64,000 nt of DNA, taken from contig OY540816.1 of assembly GCA_961205875.1 (NCBI GenBank), positions 8,752,701 through 8,816,700 on the forward strand, read 5' to 3'. The notes under the pieces were generated by a model, which saw only the letters and a program-made list of their open reading frames with translations, searched no databases and had not been told where the DNA came from. The position numbers and the translations under genes are program-made. The DNA comes from Sialis fuliginosa. Lineage: Eukaryota > Arthropoda > Insecta > Megaloptera > Sialidae. This document shows positions 33,367 through 46,025 of this stretch, one piece after another (position 1 is the first letter of the stretch; each line of letters starts with the position of its first letter).

Positions 33367-35350
33367 TATTTTAAATAAGTACATCTATTAAATGTATAGG
33401 TATATATTTGCAGTGGCACATACTGTATCTTCGTCAATTTTTAATATTTTGACTTGACATTTCTTGAAGATATTTTTGAATGATTATACTTTAAGAAAAT
33501 ATTAAAAAAAACGAATTTTTACCTATCACAGTGGTGTTACCCCTTAAAACTAAAATCGGCATTTAAATTATAAGATGAATGTTTATGGATTGGTAATAGT
33601 TTAAGGTTTTAACAAAACATCCCTTACCCTTTCTAAATAATGTAGATCGAGACTTTGGAACAATGGAAAATCAATTAACATAAGTAATTTTGTTTGTGTG
33701 TGTACTGATAAATGTCACATAAAATATTAACTGATAATTTTTATCCTACTTTCAAATATTCATATTCAGTAAAAATAAAAATAGAATAATATTTCATTCG
33801 ACTGACATTTAAAACAGAAAACAAAATTTGTTTCATTACATTTTATGTATAATTTACTTCAACATTAAAAATGAAACTATAAAATTAAATTTAAATTTCT
33901 ACAGTAGGTAGTTATAAAAGAAAATTTATCTTTAAATAAGTTTTTATCTTTTACTAACAATAAGTTTGCAATTCCTACAAAATTATCCTCGCATTTTAAA
34001 CAACTGATAGATAATGGGTAAAATATTTTATCAGATAAGAAATAGGTATTTATAGTATAGTATATGCGATCACTGGTCAAAATATATGCAAACTAAAGAT
34101 TGCAGAAAATTTGCAGAGATCGTCAGAAATATTTAAAAAAAAAATCAGGTGTAATTTTACTGGGTATATATGTTTTACTGTAGCTACATATATGAAGGCG
34201 ATGCGGGGGGTTCCATGTGATTGACATTTGAATTTACGGATTAGTAGATAACAATGTAAATACATATTATTTTTGTCATTATGTTCTTCGTTATTTTGTT
34301 AAACAGTAATATCAAAGTTAAACGAGAGAGCACTTTTCCATATTCTTTCCCCACCTTTTTAAATTATAATTATTTATATATATTTTCAACCTTAGACAAC
34401 GAAAGATAAGGGACTCATAACATGTTACCTAGCATTGTTGCCAATGTGCAAAAAAGTGCTTCATAAAGTTATTGGCGTACCTTATATATTGCCTAAATAA
34501 ATATTCTGTGATAATTAATTTAGAGAAACATCTATATATGGAGTAGTCATCTCTCTTACGCAGATCAAATTTAATTGTAAAGAGTATAGCCGGGTAAGCA
34601 TGCAAAAAGTGCCCCCAAAGGGAATCAAATGTCGAGTTAGCCGTTCGAAAGCATACGGTCAAAAAACATTTTTACCAAAATCATAGAACAAGAATATTAA
34701 ACGGTTAATCCTATGATAAATGAGCAAAGTATATTTTTGTTTATTTTGTATCATGCAATCTAATATAAGTGCTTAACTCAGGAAAAAATTAAAAATAGAT
34801 AACACTTACCTATTAATCCTAAACTCTGTAGCAAATTTCATAACTGTGGCACAATAGGTTCTCAAGATATTATATAATAAAATCTTTAGAGAGCTGCAGC
34901 CCCCTCACGAAAAATTTTGTGGTGTTCATATAATGTTTTTTGCTGAAAATATTTTTCTCAATTTACTGTTCAAGTTTGGCATGACAGTGCTGAATTAGCC
35001 TGTATACATTGTCACAGTGAGATACAGTCGTGGTAATATATTGACTGTTTTCGAATTTTTTCATTAAGATCCCCCAAATTTAAAAATCTAAAAAAATTCA
35101 CAATAATAGCTCTCCAAGTGACTATTCTATAGTAAAAAAACTGTGATAGTACTTGAGTTTTATCACACGAAAAAATTCAAAAAACATTTTTTTGACTTTG
35201 AATTTCCCGCCAAAAAATGTCCAAAAAAATCATGCACAATGATAATAATCGAAAGTAGTTATATGAATTTTTTTGGAATTTTTTTTGTAATAGAAACTTA
35301 GAAAAAAAAAATTGTCAGCACTCACCGCATTTACGTATTTACATAAAAAT
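33367..35350. other. mostly unrecognised; single repeat arm at 34790-34925
   Basis: GTAGCAAATTTCATAACTGT, ATAGGTTCTCAAGATATTA and CTGCAGCCCCCTCAC match the right arm of the foldback at 7735-8410 and its outer flank. The remainder is AT-rich. Confidence 0.5.
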
Positions 35351-35352
35351 AA

Positions 35353-36370
35353 CACCGGCACACAAAAAAAATTAAGTAGAATGTGCATTTGACCGGACCT
35401 ACCTACGGGTACGTATTTTGGTCCGCTGAATCCGAATTCGAGGTCAGTTTGACCCCTACACCCTCGAAATTTCGAGAAAACTTCGAAAAACCGTAAAAAT
35501 GATGAAAATCGGCAGTTTTAATGATAAAAAATTTTTTTGGAACTAAACTAAGCGTGATTTTCATGTATTTCGATCCGCTGAATATGAATCGAAACTTTAT
35601 TGAGACCACGAGCCATTTCAAATGTGAAAAAATCACACAAAACTCTCGAAAATTCCGAAAAAATATAGTTTTCATGATAAAAAAACTTTTTCTGGTCCAA
35701 TTCAGATAAAATTTTATATCTTTTGATGTCTTCAATTCGCATCCTAATTTTTTTAGTCTATTCACCCTCTAAAGCTGGAAAAATTCGAAAAAATTGTAAA
35801 AATTACCATTCATAACAGAAAAAAATTGATTGAACATGATTTAATGCCTAAAATAAATACTCTATAACGTCGATATATCAAATAACTTGAAATCTGTGAA
35901 AAACACAAGACATAAAAAGATAGAAATAAATGATTTTTACGAATCCTAAACTTTCCTTCGTTTGTATCGCACTCTTTTATCCTCAAATGATCTTCGTAGT
36001 GGATTCCTCTTTCGTTTACGATTTTCTTCGGGTACTACTCTTTTTTTTTTTCTTCATTTTTTTTCGGAATTTTCGAGAGTTTTGTGTGATTTTTTCACAT
36101 TTGAAATGGCTCGTGGTCTCAATAAAGTTTCGATTCATATTCAGCGGATCGAAATACATGAAAATCACGCTTAGTTTAGTTCCAAAAAAATTTTTTATCA
36201 TTAAAACTGCCGATTTTCATCATTTTTACGGTTTTTCAAAGTTTTCTCGAAATTTCGAGGGTGTAGGGGTCAAACTGACCTCGAATTCGGATTCAGCGGA
36301 CCAAAATACGTACCCGTAGGTAGGTCCGGTCAAATGCACATTCTATTTAATTTTTTTTGTGTGCCGGTGT
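35353..36370. repeat. long inverted repeat, about 310-bp arms, nearly identical
   Basis: The arms 35355-35665 and 36060-36370 differ at only about two or three positions by eye. The outer ends are CACCGGCACACAAAAAAAAT and its inverse. The arms carry CCGCTGAATCCGAATTCGAG and GAAATTTCGAGAAAAC. The 390-bp centre is AT-rich. The open frames across it are mirror images of each other and not evidence of genes. Confidence 0.95.
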
Positions 36371-37595
36371 AATTCATAATAATTTAATTATACTTAGTAA
36401 ATTTGGAGCAATCTATTTTCTAAAAGATGAATTATTAAACATTAATAGTAGGAACCACTAGTAAAATATATTTAAATTAAATTAAATTAACATAATCGAA
36501 TAAATTTAAAAAAATTATACGCAACGGAACGTCAATACGCGGAGCTCAACTCGCACTTGACATTTTTTTTCAAACTTACATATATTATTTTTCATGCGGT
36601 TACTGAATCAGAAAATGTGCTATAAAACAATATCTAAATGATTTTTAGTATAATTCCATTTAATTGAAGGTATATAGTTCTCAATGTAATTAGTTTTAAA
36701 ATGACATTGCGATATTAAATTTCCTTTTTTCGGTTTAGTTCAAGTTAAATGAGCATCCACAATGGAACTATTCTCTTTAATAAACAATAGCGAAACTGTT
36801 GTAATCATCCTGCCCATTGTTATAAGTAAAAATATACCTTTTTATTAGAAAAAAATATATATTGGTGCCTTATTGTGTTTTCCCTTTTATAACAAAAAAT
36901 GTATAGGTATAAAAAACATGTTTGACACATCCTCTCTATTAAAAACTTTCATTGGAATATTTATTGTTTTTCAATATTTTTTTTTGTATATTTATTTTTA
37001 AAAGGAAGTTGTTGCCGTTAGATCTAAGAAACAATGCTTTAATTAAATTTATAATAAATGCTAAAAATGTAGTTCTTACGGTAAACGACTCCTGATCAAG
37101 CAATACATATGATGTTCTCATTTTATTTTATTAATGCATGAAGTACAAAAAATTAAAATAATCTCTAATAATGAGGTGATCATAGGTTTGCAGTTTTGCC
37201 GATATTACATTAATTTATTTTAAACGAAAATAAATGTCAAAAATAATGTAAAATAAATTATGAATTTTAATATTGATGATAGACAAAAATAACAAAGTTA
37301 TTTTAAAATGGCGAAACTTTAGTATCCGACGTACACACAGATATCATATTTTTGTTTGTTGGCAATACATTATTTGGGTGTGCGCGCGCATATGATTTAT
37401 GTTAGTGATTGAACGGTGTTCAAACGGTGGAATATATGCGACCGCTAAAAGATTATAGTATAATAAAATAATATTATAATTATATTATATTAATAAACAT
37501 ATTAAGTTTATCAACATATAACTGATTATTTTTTTTAGTATATTTAGTAATTTCATGTTCACACGTGACACACCTAAAAAAATATTTTTTTTTAT
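36371..37595. other. no recognised feature
   Basis: AT-rich. GTGTGCGCGCGCATATG at about 37377 is an alternating purine-pyrimidine run that could favour Z-DNA. Confidence 0.45.
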
Positions 37596-38040
37596 TGGAA
37601 TCTGAAGGATCGTGTCAAGCTGACATATTAACTATTCAACTTATTTGTTAAATTATATTATCAATTTTAATTTCTTAATAATAGCTGAAGGCGGTCTCGA
37701 CAGTCTAAAGGCATTAAATAGTCTTAAAGATAATGGTGTAAGCTATATTTAAAAAAAAAAAAACTGGAGTCTGCTCGATCGCGCCAAGCTGACATATTAA
37801 CTATTCAACTTATATGTTAAATTTTCAATTTAAATTTCTTAATAATAGCCGAAGGAGGTATCGAAGGTCTTAGGGCATTAGATAGTCTTAAAGATAATGG
37901 TGTAAGCTATATTTAAAAAAAAAACTGGAGTCTGCTCGATCGCGCCAAGCTGACATATTAACTATTCAACTTATTTGTTAAATTTACAATTTAAATTTCT
38001 TAATAATAGCCAAAGGCGGTCTCGAAAATTAACTGAGACT
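37596..38040 (+). repeat. tandem array, unit about 161-169 bp, about 2.6 copies
   Basis: AAGCTGACATATTAACTATT begins copies at 37617, 37786 and 37947. Each unit continues to TTTCTTAATAATAGC, GGCGGTCTCGA-like sequence and an A-run before CTGGAGTCTGCTCGATCGCG. Confidence 0.92.
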
Positions 38041-38159
38041 CCCTGAATCGAAAATTCGTCTGTCTGTTTATGAATTACACAGCCACATACAAAAATTTAT
38101 TTTAAATAAAAACACTAATATACGTCCATTTCATTAATTAATTGTATATCAAGTCTTGA

Positions 38160-38290
38160 GGCTTTCGCGGTGATCTTGATACGAATCTTGGCTTCTGGGT
38201 GCAAGCCGCGTCGATTTGGTCGTGTTATCGGCCAACGTTTCGTCACACATTGCAGTGGACATCTTTTAGAAGAGCCCTGAAGATGCTCTT
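38160..38290 (+). repeat. fragment of the CGAAACGTT / CTGAAGA family
   Basis: It carries CTTGGCTTCTGGGTGCAAGC, GCGTCGATTTGGTCGTGTTA and CCAACGTTTCGTC, then GCAGTGGACATCTT and CTGAAGA. It shares these with 7126-7200 (inverse) and 45119-45205. Confidence 0.6.
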
Positions 38291-38360
38291 CTAACTTATA
38301 ACTTATAAAATATTGTGTAGTTATTAGGTAAAATAATACTTTTATTTTAACAAATTTCAG

Positions 38361-38660
38361 GGTTTAATGACGGAATTGCACGATCTCACGTGAGCCATCT
38401 ACAGCAGCTTACATCTTTTAAACCCAATGTGTATGTTATGATCGACCCATTAGCAACATCTCATCCCTTCTTGTGTCCCCGTGCTTTCCTACATTTACAC
38501 TTACAAACACGATCACATAACACCTATGTAAACAACAAAATTTATGAAAGAGCCGTATACAAAGGACAAAAATGGATGATAAAGAAAAAGAATATAATAA
38601 TAATATTTATTACCTCATAATTTAATAATTATAAAATATGAAGGCAAAATAAAGGCCCAC
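38361..38660 (+). other. possible terminal exon
   Basis: ACAAATTTCAG (to 38360) is a good acceptor. After GG, a frame runs open for about 86 codons (FNDGIARSHVSHLQQLTSFK...) to TAA at 38618-38620, with AATAAA at 38648-38653 as a possible polyadenylation signal. The protein matches no family I recognise, ends in a low-complexity Ile run, and no upstream exon was found, so chance remains likely. Confidence 0.25.
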
Positions 38661-39264
38661 ATATGTTACTGATAAACTGTTAAGAGCCAACTAATGTATA
38701 CAAGTTGCATCTACAATTATCACCTAGCTGCCTGTCGACGGCACCTCTATACATAATTAGTGTTCGTCTTTAAAATCACTTATATACCCTATACCTACCT
38801 ACATGTAAGTATGTATATATACACAGAAACATTTGTTTGCTTACTTTTAAAATAAACAATAATAAATATGTAATGTATACTTAATTTAATGGTATTTATT
38901 CCAACACAAACATAGAGAATTAAAATATTTGCATTGTTGAACAATTTCTAATCACATTTTTATAATATTAGTGGTTGGTATAATCACTATTAGTTTTAAT
39001 ACTAGCCTTTGATCATCGTACAGGCACTATTAAACTTTAATTTAATGCATAAATGAATACAATAATTTTTAATTTAAACGTCGCTTAATTGCCTGCGTAC
39101 ATTCAATTATATAGTTGATTACCTATGCATGTGCGGGTAACTTGTTTAAAATAGTTTGTTTTTCACTGGAAGTACTGTTACGTGTAGCGGCGATACTCGA
39201 GAATCAGACATATTTCATACACTGTTTGGTGTTTTTAACCCTACATTATTCTATCTAACATATA
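38661..39264. other. no recognised feature
   Basis: AT-rich DNA. Confidence 0.45.
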
Positions 39265-39272
39265 CGTATAAC

Positions 39273-39561
39273 TAGAGATTGGAAAATAAGTTTTTCAACT
39301 ATTGCGTAAAAATGCATTTATTGTAATTTTTATTACATATCTCCACCGTTTTCAGAAAACTGGTTTGATTGAACACAATTTGAAATCGACTATTTTCAAC
39401 TACCTTTCCAACTATTTTAAAACTATTTGCGACACTTTTTACTGCTTCGTTTGCACTAATTATTATTAAATCGTAAAAAAACTATTTATCAACTATTTTC
39501 AAAAAAAAAATTCAACTAGTAACTATTTCATTGAAAATAACAACTATTTTTCCAATCTCTA
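39273..39561. mobile_element. hAT-type non-autonomous element (TAGAGATTGG ends)
   Basis: The ends TAGAGATTGGAAAA and TTTTTCCAATCTCTA are inverted. The flanks CGTATAAC and CTTATAAC (39265-39272, 39562-39569) match at 7 of 8. CAACTATT words recur inside. Confidence 0.85.
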
Positions 39562-39635
39562 CTTATAACAAAATGATGTTTTAGTATTGACATACTAAAC
39601 ATATTCCGTCATTTATTATACAGTGTATTCCAAGT

Positions 39636-39984
39636 TGATTAAGACATAGGAAATTTAACATGGAGGCGATTAGAAGTGTTTTAGTAACCTTTGGTTAAAT
39701 TTAACAATGTGTGGTTGATGCATTTTGAAATGCCGGCACAAAATTTAATAAAATAGTAATTAGTATTTTGTTTTCAAATTTATATCTACCAAAAAATATT
39801 ATTATAAATTGATCTAGGATGTTTACTTTAAGTTGAAAACAAAACACTGTTGATTAATTTAAAATTTATGTTAGTTTCGAGGCGGCATTTCAAAATGCAC
39901 CAATCACACATTATTAAATTTGATCAAAGGTTACTACAACATTTCTAATTGTCCCCATGTTAAATTTCCTATGTCTTAACTCGC
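39636..39984. repeat. foldback element with about 95-bp arms
   Basis: TTAAGACATAGGAAATTTAA at the left is matched inversely at the right end. The arms go on through GTAACCTTTG and GCATTTTGAAATGCCG. Confidence 0.85.
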
Positions 39985-41690
39985 AAAATCGAAGATACGA
40001 GAAGCTTTGTGATCGTTTCAGATTGAGACAAAAAAAATGTTCTCCGATTTCAAAATTTTAAATTGATCTATCCGTATCACGTCAAGCCAAACACTTTTCG
40101 TTTCGTGTATGTCTGTCCGTCCGTCCGTGTGTGTGTCCGCTGTCCCCTGAATCCTTGTCACACGCATAACTCATGAACCACTGAATTGATATTATTGAAA
40201 CTTCGTCGGATAGTTGGATCTGGCTTGAGGACGGTCCCATTTCAAAATCATCAAAATCGTGTGTAAGGGGGAGGGGTGACATCCCAAAAAATTTATTTTT
40301 TCAAGATATCTCAAGAACGACACATGTTACGTGAAAATTTTGTAGAATATTTTTTGTAGAGCATTAAATTTCCTATAATATGGGTCTACTACGTTTGTTG
40401 TAAAATATTCCCTTACAAAGATTTATCTCAATTTATTTTAAAAATTCGTGTTTTGTTTTTGTAAATTAATATTTGCTTGGATATATTAAATGTTATTTTG
40501 GCGTTTTAATGTCATTTTGACGTTTTAAATGTCATTTTGACACTTGCATGAATTTAGATTTAGATTGAAATTGTCAAAAAATTAAAAATATATGAAAAAA
40601 TATTCAGGTGCGTTTTAAGAAAAATTTCTAACTAATATTTTTTAGTAAAATTGTATAAAAATTAAATGGTTAACCAATTCCAGGCAATTTATATAAACAC
40701 TATCGGTTTTTATTTAAATTGTTGAATAATTAACTATCTTTGGTGAATTTAGCACGAGGAAACACTGCGCATTTACTTGACAGATGTTTTTTTTTTTATA
40801 ATGGAAACTTTTGAATAGTTAAAAACGTTTTTAAAATTGATAGTAAAATTTTTCTGAATATTTTTTTGCAAAATGTTTTGTATTTTCATCTTGTCGTTAA
40901 TTAGTTTAAGTAAAATTAACTATAAAACTAAACGCATTCTACAACTAATAAAATCTAAGAAATATTGGATTTGGTTATTTGTTACCTAAATAACCCCGGT
41001 AAGTTATCAAAATAACTGTCAAAAATGATAATAAAAATAAATCATTTAATCATGCCTTTCAATACATATTTTATAAAAAAATTCGTATCATACGGAAATA
41101 TGATTTTATCCATTGTATTTCTATGTATTTTGAAGCACTGAATTCGGATTTGAGGTCAAAACAGCATCTTATCCGATTCATTTTGACCTTAAATTCGGAT
41201 TCAAGGCCTCATAATACATAAAAATACAATGGTCTTCGAAAAAGTTATTTACCTTTTTTTGTGTGGCTGTGTAATTAATATTATTATTATATATTATAGC
41301 GCACGAAGCATATCTACTAGAGATATTTGTATAATTGTCTTCCCGACATTTTTTAGTTGATTACTGCTGTATAAGTAAGCGATGAGAATAAACATTATAT
41401 TTCAAGTAATTCCACAAAAAAGTACGAAACGGTTAAATTTGCTTATTTAATTTGGGTAGCTTTAAATTGTTCACATTCTTCGATATGATACGGTATAAGA
41501 AACAGTTGTTGATTGTATTTATTGATATTCTGTGCGAGAAGAATTGAAAACTAAAATGTTTCTTGTTTTCTTTAAGTTAACAACATTTTGTTCATATAGT
41601 CGCAGGAATATTACAAATATGCTTTGACGTTTTAAGACAAACGAGTGCATGTTTAGTAAAATGTTTAAGAATAAATATTGTATTATATTA
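39985..41690. other. unrecognised DNA with three minor repeats
   Basis: At 40082-40310 a dispersed repeat carries GTCTGTCCGTCCGTCCGTG and GGAC...CCCA blocks; inverse relatives lie near 44520-44600. At 40491-40545 a 19-20-bp unit (TGTCATTTTGACGTTTTAA) is repeated about three times. At 41105-41235 an inverted pair surrounds CCATTGTATTTCTATGTATT and AATTCGGATT. Confidence 0.55.
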
Positions 41691-42222
41691 AGGTACTGGC
41701 ACCAGTTATGGCCGCTATAAGAGCCAGATTGACTGTTTTTGCGATTGATGGGTTTCTTTTTTGTAATTCTTATAACTCATGTTACTAAATAATAAAACAA
41801 GTAACTTTTTATTTAATCAATTTAATTACCAAAGTCCGCAAATACAGTTTGTTTTTTAAATTATAGCCTTTTATTTTGTTTATGTTTTTTCTCCAGTAAT
41901 GGATTAAGTAAAACAAGTAATGAGCACGCAGTGATGGACATTTGCTAATGATTACAAAATGATAAGTAGGTACTACGACACAAAAGATATAAAAGAAAGA
42001 ATCATCAAATTTGAAACAATGTAAAGCAATATCAAATATAATAATAAATAAATAAAATGACCACCATTTTGACATCTATTAGCCGATTGTTATCAAATCA
42101 CATGTATATAGATTAATATTCAGAAATGGTAGTAATCAAATACCAACAAATATTTCTAATTCAGTACATTTATTAAAAAATAACCATTACTGGGGTCATA
42201 TCCAAGACTGGTGCCAGTACCT
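41691..42222. mobile_element. family C element, copy 3 (complete)
   Basis: The ends AGGTACTGGCACCAGT and ACTGGTGCCAGTACCT are inverses, flanked by TA (41689-41690, 42223-42224). It is 532 bp with no coding frame. Confidence 0.9.
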
Positions 42223-42579
42223 TATGGCATAGTAACGAGTATTATTATAATTTTTTATTATTATATAATAAATTAATAAATTTTAATGGTTATTGTAGAG
42301 ACATTCAACACATTTGGGAATTAAGAATTGGCAGCCTAATTTATTTTGCCTGCATCATTATTTAAAATTAAACATTTTCAGAAAAAGTATACTGAAACAT
42401 GCAATTAAAAATATAATATAACAAAATATTAGCGGCAAAATATACCGACAGAAACCGTCATCGTTTTCTCTGAACATTACACAAGTTATTAGATGCATTT
42501 TAAAATAGAGGCTTGTTTACTAAAAATAGTAGCCGTGTTTTCCATTTTACTTTATTTATAAAAAATCCACCTAGTCATG

Positions 42580-42770
42580 CTCAGCTAATAAACGCGGCGT
42601 TCTGTGTTACAGCTGCGGCCAAGCAAAACCCGCCCTCGACTTCTTCATTCAAAAGAGCCACAGTCGCCGCAAACCGCGGACACGCTCTGATGGTTACCAG
42701 CTACTGGATTTCACTGCTTTTGTCTTTTTTTCACTCTATTCGGCGTTGTTGTGTTTTTTTGTTGTTGTAA
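42580..42770 (+). other. GC-rich island with possible splice sites
   Basis: TCTGTGTTACAG (to 42612) resembles an acceptor and GTT|GTAAGC (about 42765) a donor. Two plus-strand frames stay open between them, for example AAKQNPPSTSSFKRATVAAN, and neither matches a family I know. It could be an exon, a regulatory island, or chance. Confidence 0.25.
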
Positions 42771-43795
42771 GCTGGACTGTTTCGTCTTTTGTTAACAATC
42801 GCCGGCCTCGTTGATGTTGTCTCTGTTGATGCAATGATGGTAGGATACATTGTTGTTACATTGAAGCTGAAGAATTTATTTACAGAACTGGATTAAGTTT
42901 ATAAGTCTTGCATATTTCGAATGCTTTCTTCATTTAATTTTTAATTCACTCATCAAAAAGGGCAAATTACAAAGCTCTAATAACACAGCTACATAAAAAA
43001 AGTGCGGAGCCAAAAAAGCGACCTATATAGCATTGTAGTATTGGTCGAGCATAAACGAAATCTAAATTTTTGGAATTTTCTACTTACCAGTTTTTTTTAA
43101 CTGAGCTTAAAATTTGCACCAAAAGTATCGCTCAGAAAAATCAGAAAAAAATCATGAAAATTGCGAAATAGATGTACATTCAGTCAAAATTATCAAGATT
43201 GAAACATTCTATCGCGATAAATTGTTATAAACAATTTAATTGCTTGTTTTTAGAGAAAAATGTTATTTGACAAAAAATATTTCACACGATTTAAGGAACA
43301 ACGATTTTTATAATGTTCAATAATTTAATTATGGCACGGAACACGAATTTTGCAAGTATAGCTTGTATTTGTCTTAATTTTTTTTAAGTAAAAAACAAAC
43401 GGTCTTTTGTTTTTAAAAGAGCTGAAACAAATAAAAATTTTGAATTAGAATTAGATCCAGTTAATTATTTTTTATTTATAAAAATGAAATTTTAATTTTG
43501 TGCTTATAATTATTTCTTTACTGAATAAATTAATTTATAGGGTATTTAATAACGTATATATTATTAATGAATTTTAATATATTAAGAAGCAAATGAACAT
43601 AAGTTCACTTATTAAACAGTTAAGAATATACCGATAAATGGAAAGTACAAAACTGATTTTCTGTTTATTGAAAATTGAAAGTATTTTGTAAGTATTACCA
43701 AGTATTTTGGGTTAAAAATTAGTAATTCAATAAATATAGGACATTGTAAGTGATTCTAATATCATTGTGTACATTAACTGATTTCTTCAAATAAT
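42771..43795. other. no recognised feature
   Basis: AT-rich DNA. Confidence 0.45.
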
Positions 43796-43805
43796 ATAGG
43801 TACTT

Positions 43806-44077
43806 AGGGTGACCAGGTCTCAGGTTTTGACCCGGAGTTTCAGGGTTTGCATACTGGATCTCCGGGCTCAGGGTTTCGGTGCAATTTCTCCGGATTTTGC
43901 AAAAAATGATGACGACTAAAAAAATAGAGCAGAGGCCGTAAAAGTGTAGATTTGGGTAATAAATTTTATGAAAATAAAAATAAAAAGAATAAAATAAAAA
44001 TAAAAAAGATAAAATAATATAAAAAGGGGTCTTCATTTACATGTCAGGGTTTACAAAAACTAAAATCTGGTTACCCT
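43806..44077. mobile_element. AGGGTGACCAG element with 10-bp duplication
   Basis: The ends are AGGGTGACCAG and CTGGTTACCCT. ATAGGTACTT is exactly duplicated (43796-43805, 44078-44087). Near the left end are three short CAGGGTTT-type words, then an A/T-rich AATAAAA middle. Confidence 0.88.
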
Positions 44078-44142
44078 ATAGGTACTTGGTACTTGAAGTT
44101 AAATCATAACTTATTATTTTTGATAAAATAGATTTTCATCTG

Positions 44143-44328
44143 TATAAATATTTGATTATTGGGTTTTATATTGCGTTGCACTATATTGTCACTTGACGTT
44201 TTTAATTAAGCAGCTACACCTTCTATACCCAACACTTCACTTCTGAAGAAGACCACGAGATGTTGGTCGAAACGTCAAGTGACAATATAGTGCAACGCGG
44301 TATACAACCCAATAATCAAATATTTATA
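44143..44328 (+). ncRNA. long-stem inverted repeat with hammerhead-like core
   Basis: About 56-bp arms (44143-44199 and 44272-44328) enclose CTGAAGA (44243-44249), a 5-bp helix II (GACCA 44251-44255 with TGGTC 44264-44268) and GAAAC (44269-44273). The A before the right arm pairs with the T that ends the left arm, and the next base is T, so helix III, the A-U closing pair, H17, CUGANGA, helix II and GAA are all in hammerhead order. Helix I is weak or missing. Activity is not implied. Confidence 0.5.
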
Positions 44329-45118
44329 CAATTGAATAACCGCGAAAGTCTAGGTTCAAAAAACGATGTTTATCTATTTTATGTTTTTGTCAATTAAGAA
44401 ACATTTCATCCTCGTGCGAAATTCTGCGATATCTTCTTATGAACTTTTTATAAAAAAAAATATTTTCTACAAGAAAGATTTTATATCATTTTTATGCAAC
44501 TTGAGATATTAAAAAAAGTTTTTTTGATGGGAAACCACTCCCACTTTCACCCGATTGATGATTTTTGTGGGACCATCTACTAACCAGATCCAACAAACAA
44601 ACCTTTTTTAATTAAAATTATTTTTGTGGAAAGTTGGAGACCAAAAGATTTTTTACTATTAGGAAGCAAAGTGAAGGTACCTATTATATTTATATTTCTT
44701 TATCTTTCTCTTATTTATTTTTTATTGGTTTTTTCGAAATATAAAATAATTTTAAAATATTGGAAATGCTAACGATATCTAAAGGAATAAAGAAATCGAT
44801 ATTTTTATTGTTAATTATAATATAATTTTAGAGTTCTTAGAACAAAAACTTATAACAAATTAATATTAAATAAATGGATGTTAACAGTATATAATATGAC
44901 ATTTCAAACATGTGAATTTCATGTGAATTAAAAAAAAATAATAACAAAATAAATTTTAATATACGTCGGTTTATGTTATTTCATCATAATAAATATTTCT
45001 GACCAGTTTTGCTCTAAAAATGTAAATGCGTACACGTTTTTTAAATACCAATAAAATTTAAGGTTTTCTGATAAATTATTGTCAAAATTATTTGAAAGCT
45101 GGATATAACAAAATAGGT
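44329..45118. other. mostly unrecognised
   Basis: An inverse relative of the 40082-40310 repeat lies at about 44520-44600 (CCACTTTCACCCGATTGATG). Nothing else. Confidence 0.45.
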
Positions 45119-45205
45119 TGTAGATCTTGGCTTCTGGGTGTAAGCCGCGTCGATTTACGTGATAACACGACCAAATCGACGTGGCTTACACCCAGAAGAC
45201 AAGAT
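45119..45205. repeat. short-loop inverted repeat
   Basis: GCTTCTGGGTGTAAGCCGCG and its near inverse CGTGGCTTACACCCAGAAG form roughly 33-bp arms around CGTGATAACACGACC. It belongs with the 38160 family. Confidence 0.85.
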
Positions 45206-45892
45206 CAATATCAAGATCACCACGGAAGCCTCAAAACTTGTATAAAATAGGTAATAGACACTGTTATATTTTTTAAATTAATTTATTGTTAGGATATTGA
45301 GTAAAAGTTCCTAGCATTATAATCATGATGTAAATAATGTTTGAACTGTTATTCATGCATTTTTTTAAAGAAAAATGTAATGAGGGTTCATCAAGAAAAT
45401 TCTTGGTATTTCGTTTATTCAAACTTTACTTTGCATAAATTAAAAAAAAATACTGAAAAGTTAATATGCTGATCTACATAACATATCTTATATAATGGTT
45501 TAATGTATAATTATATCGCTTTGTATAAATTGTAGAAGTTAAATCCTTCAAAAAAATAAATTAGTTTTTTATACACGATTACATTTTTGGACCCTGACAC
45601 GTGTGTTAAATAATGAAATTAGGACAACAAAGTAATATTATATAAAAAAAAATTCATTCAAGAAATTATTCAATATATAATTGCAATCGATTTGATTAAT
45701 TCTGTATTCATTATATTTTTTCTTTTATCATAAACTTCCTTCCTTATATAGTATAGGGACTAAACCACAATTGTATTAATACCTATGTGAATAAATATAT
45801 ATCCATGATAAAAATTATACATACTTTTAATACCTACTAATTAATCAATTTATGTTTATTACACAGCTCCAAAATTAGTTTTATTTATGTAG
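45206..45892. other. no recognised feature
   Basis: AT-rich DNA. Confidence 0.45.
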
Positions 45893-45900
45893 ATAATGAA

Positions 45901-46025
45901 CAGGGCTGTAACTAGAGGGTCTGGGGCTCCGGGGCACTAAGTGATTAAGGGGCTTTTTATCTCCCCACTTTCGTTTGCTTGGAGGCCCTCTATGCTCAGG
46001 GGCCCCTGTGGTAGTTATGGCCTTG
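45901..46025. mobile_element. short hAT-type element
   Basis: CAGGGCTGTAACTA and TAGTTATGGCCTTG are inverted ends. The flanks ATAATGAA and ATCATGAA (45893-45900, 46026-46033) match at 7 of 8. It is only 125 bp and rich in GGGGC words. Confidence 0.75.

Noticed and set aside
35403..36319. Several 60-130-codon open frames on both strands.
   Set aside because: They are mirror images produced by the two arms of one inverted repeat.
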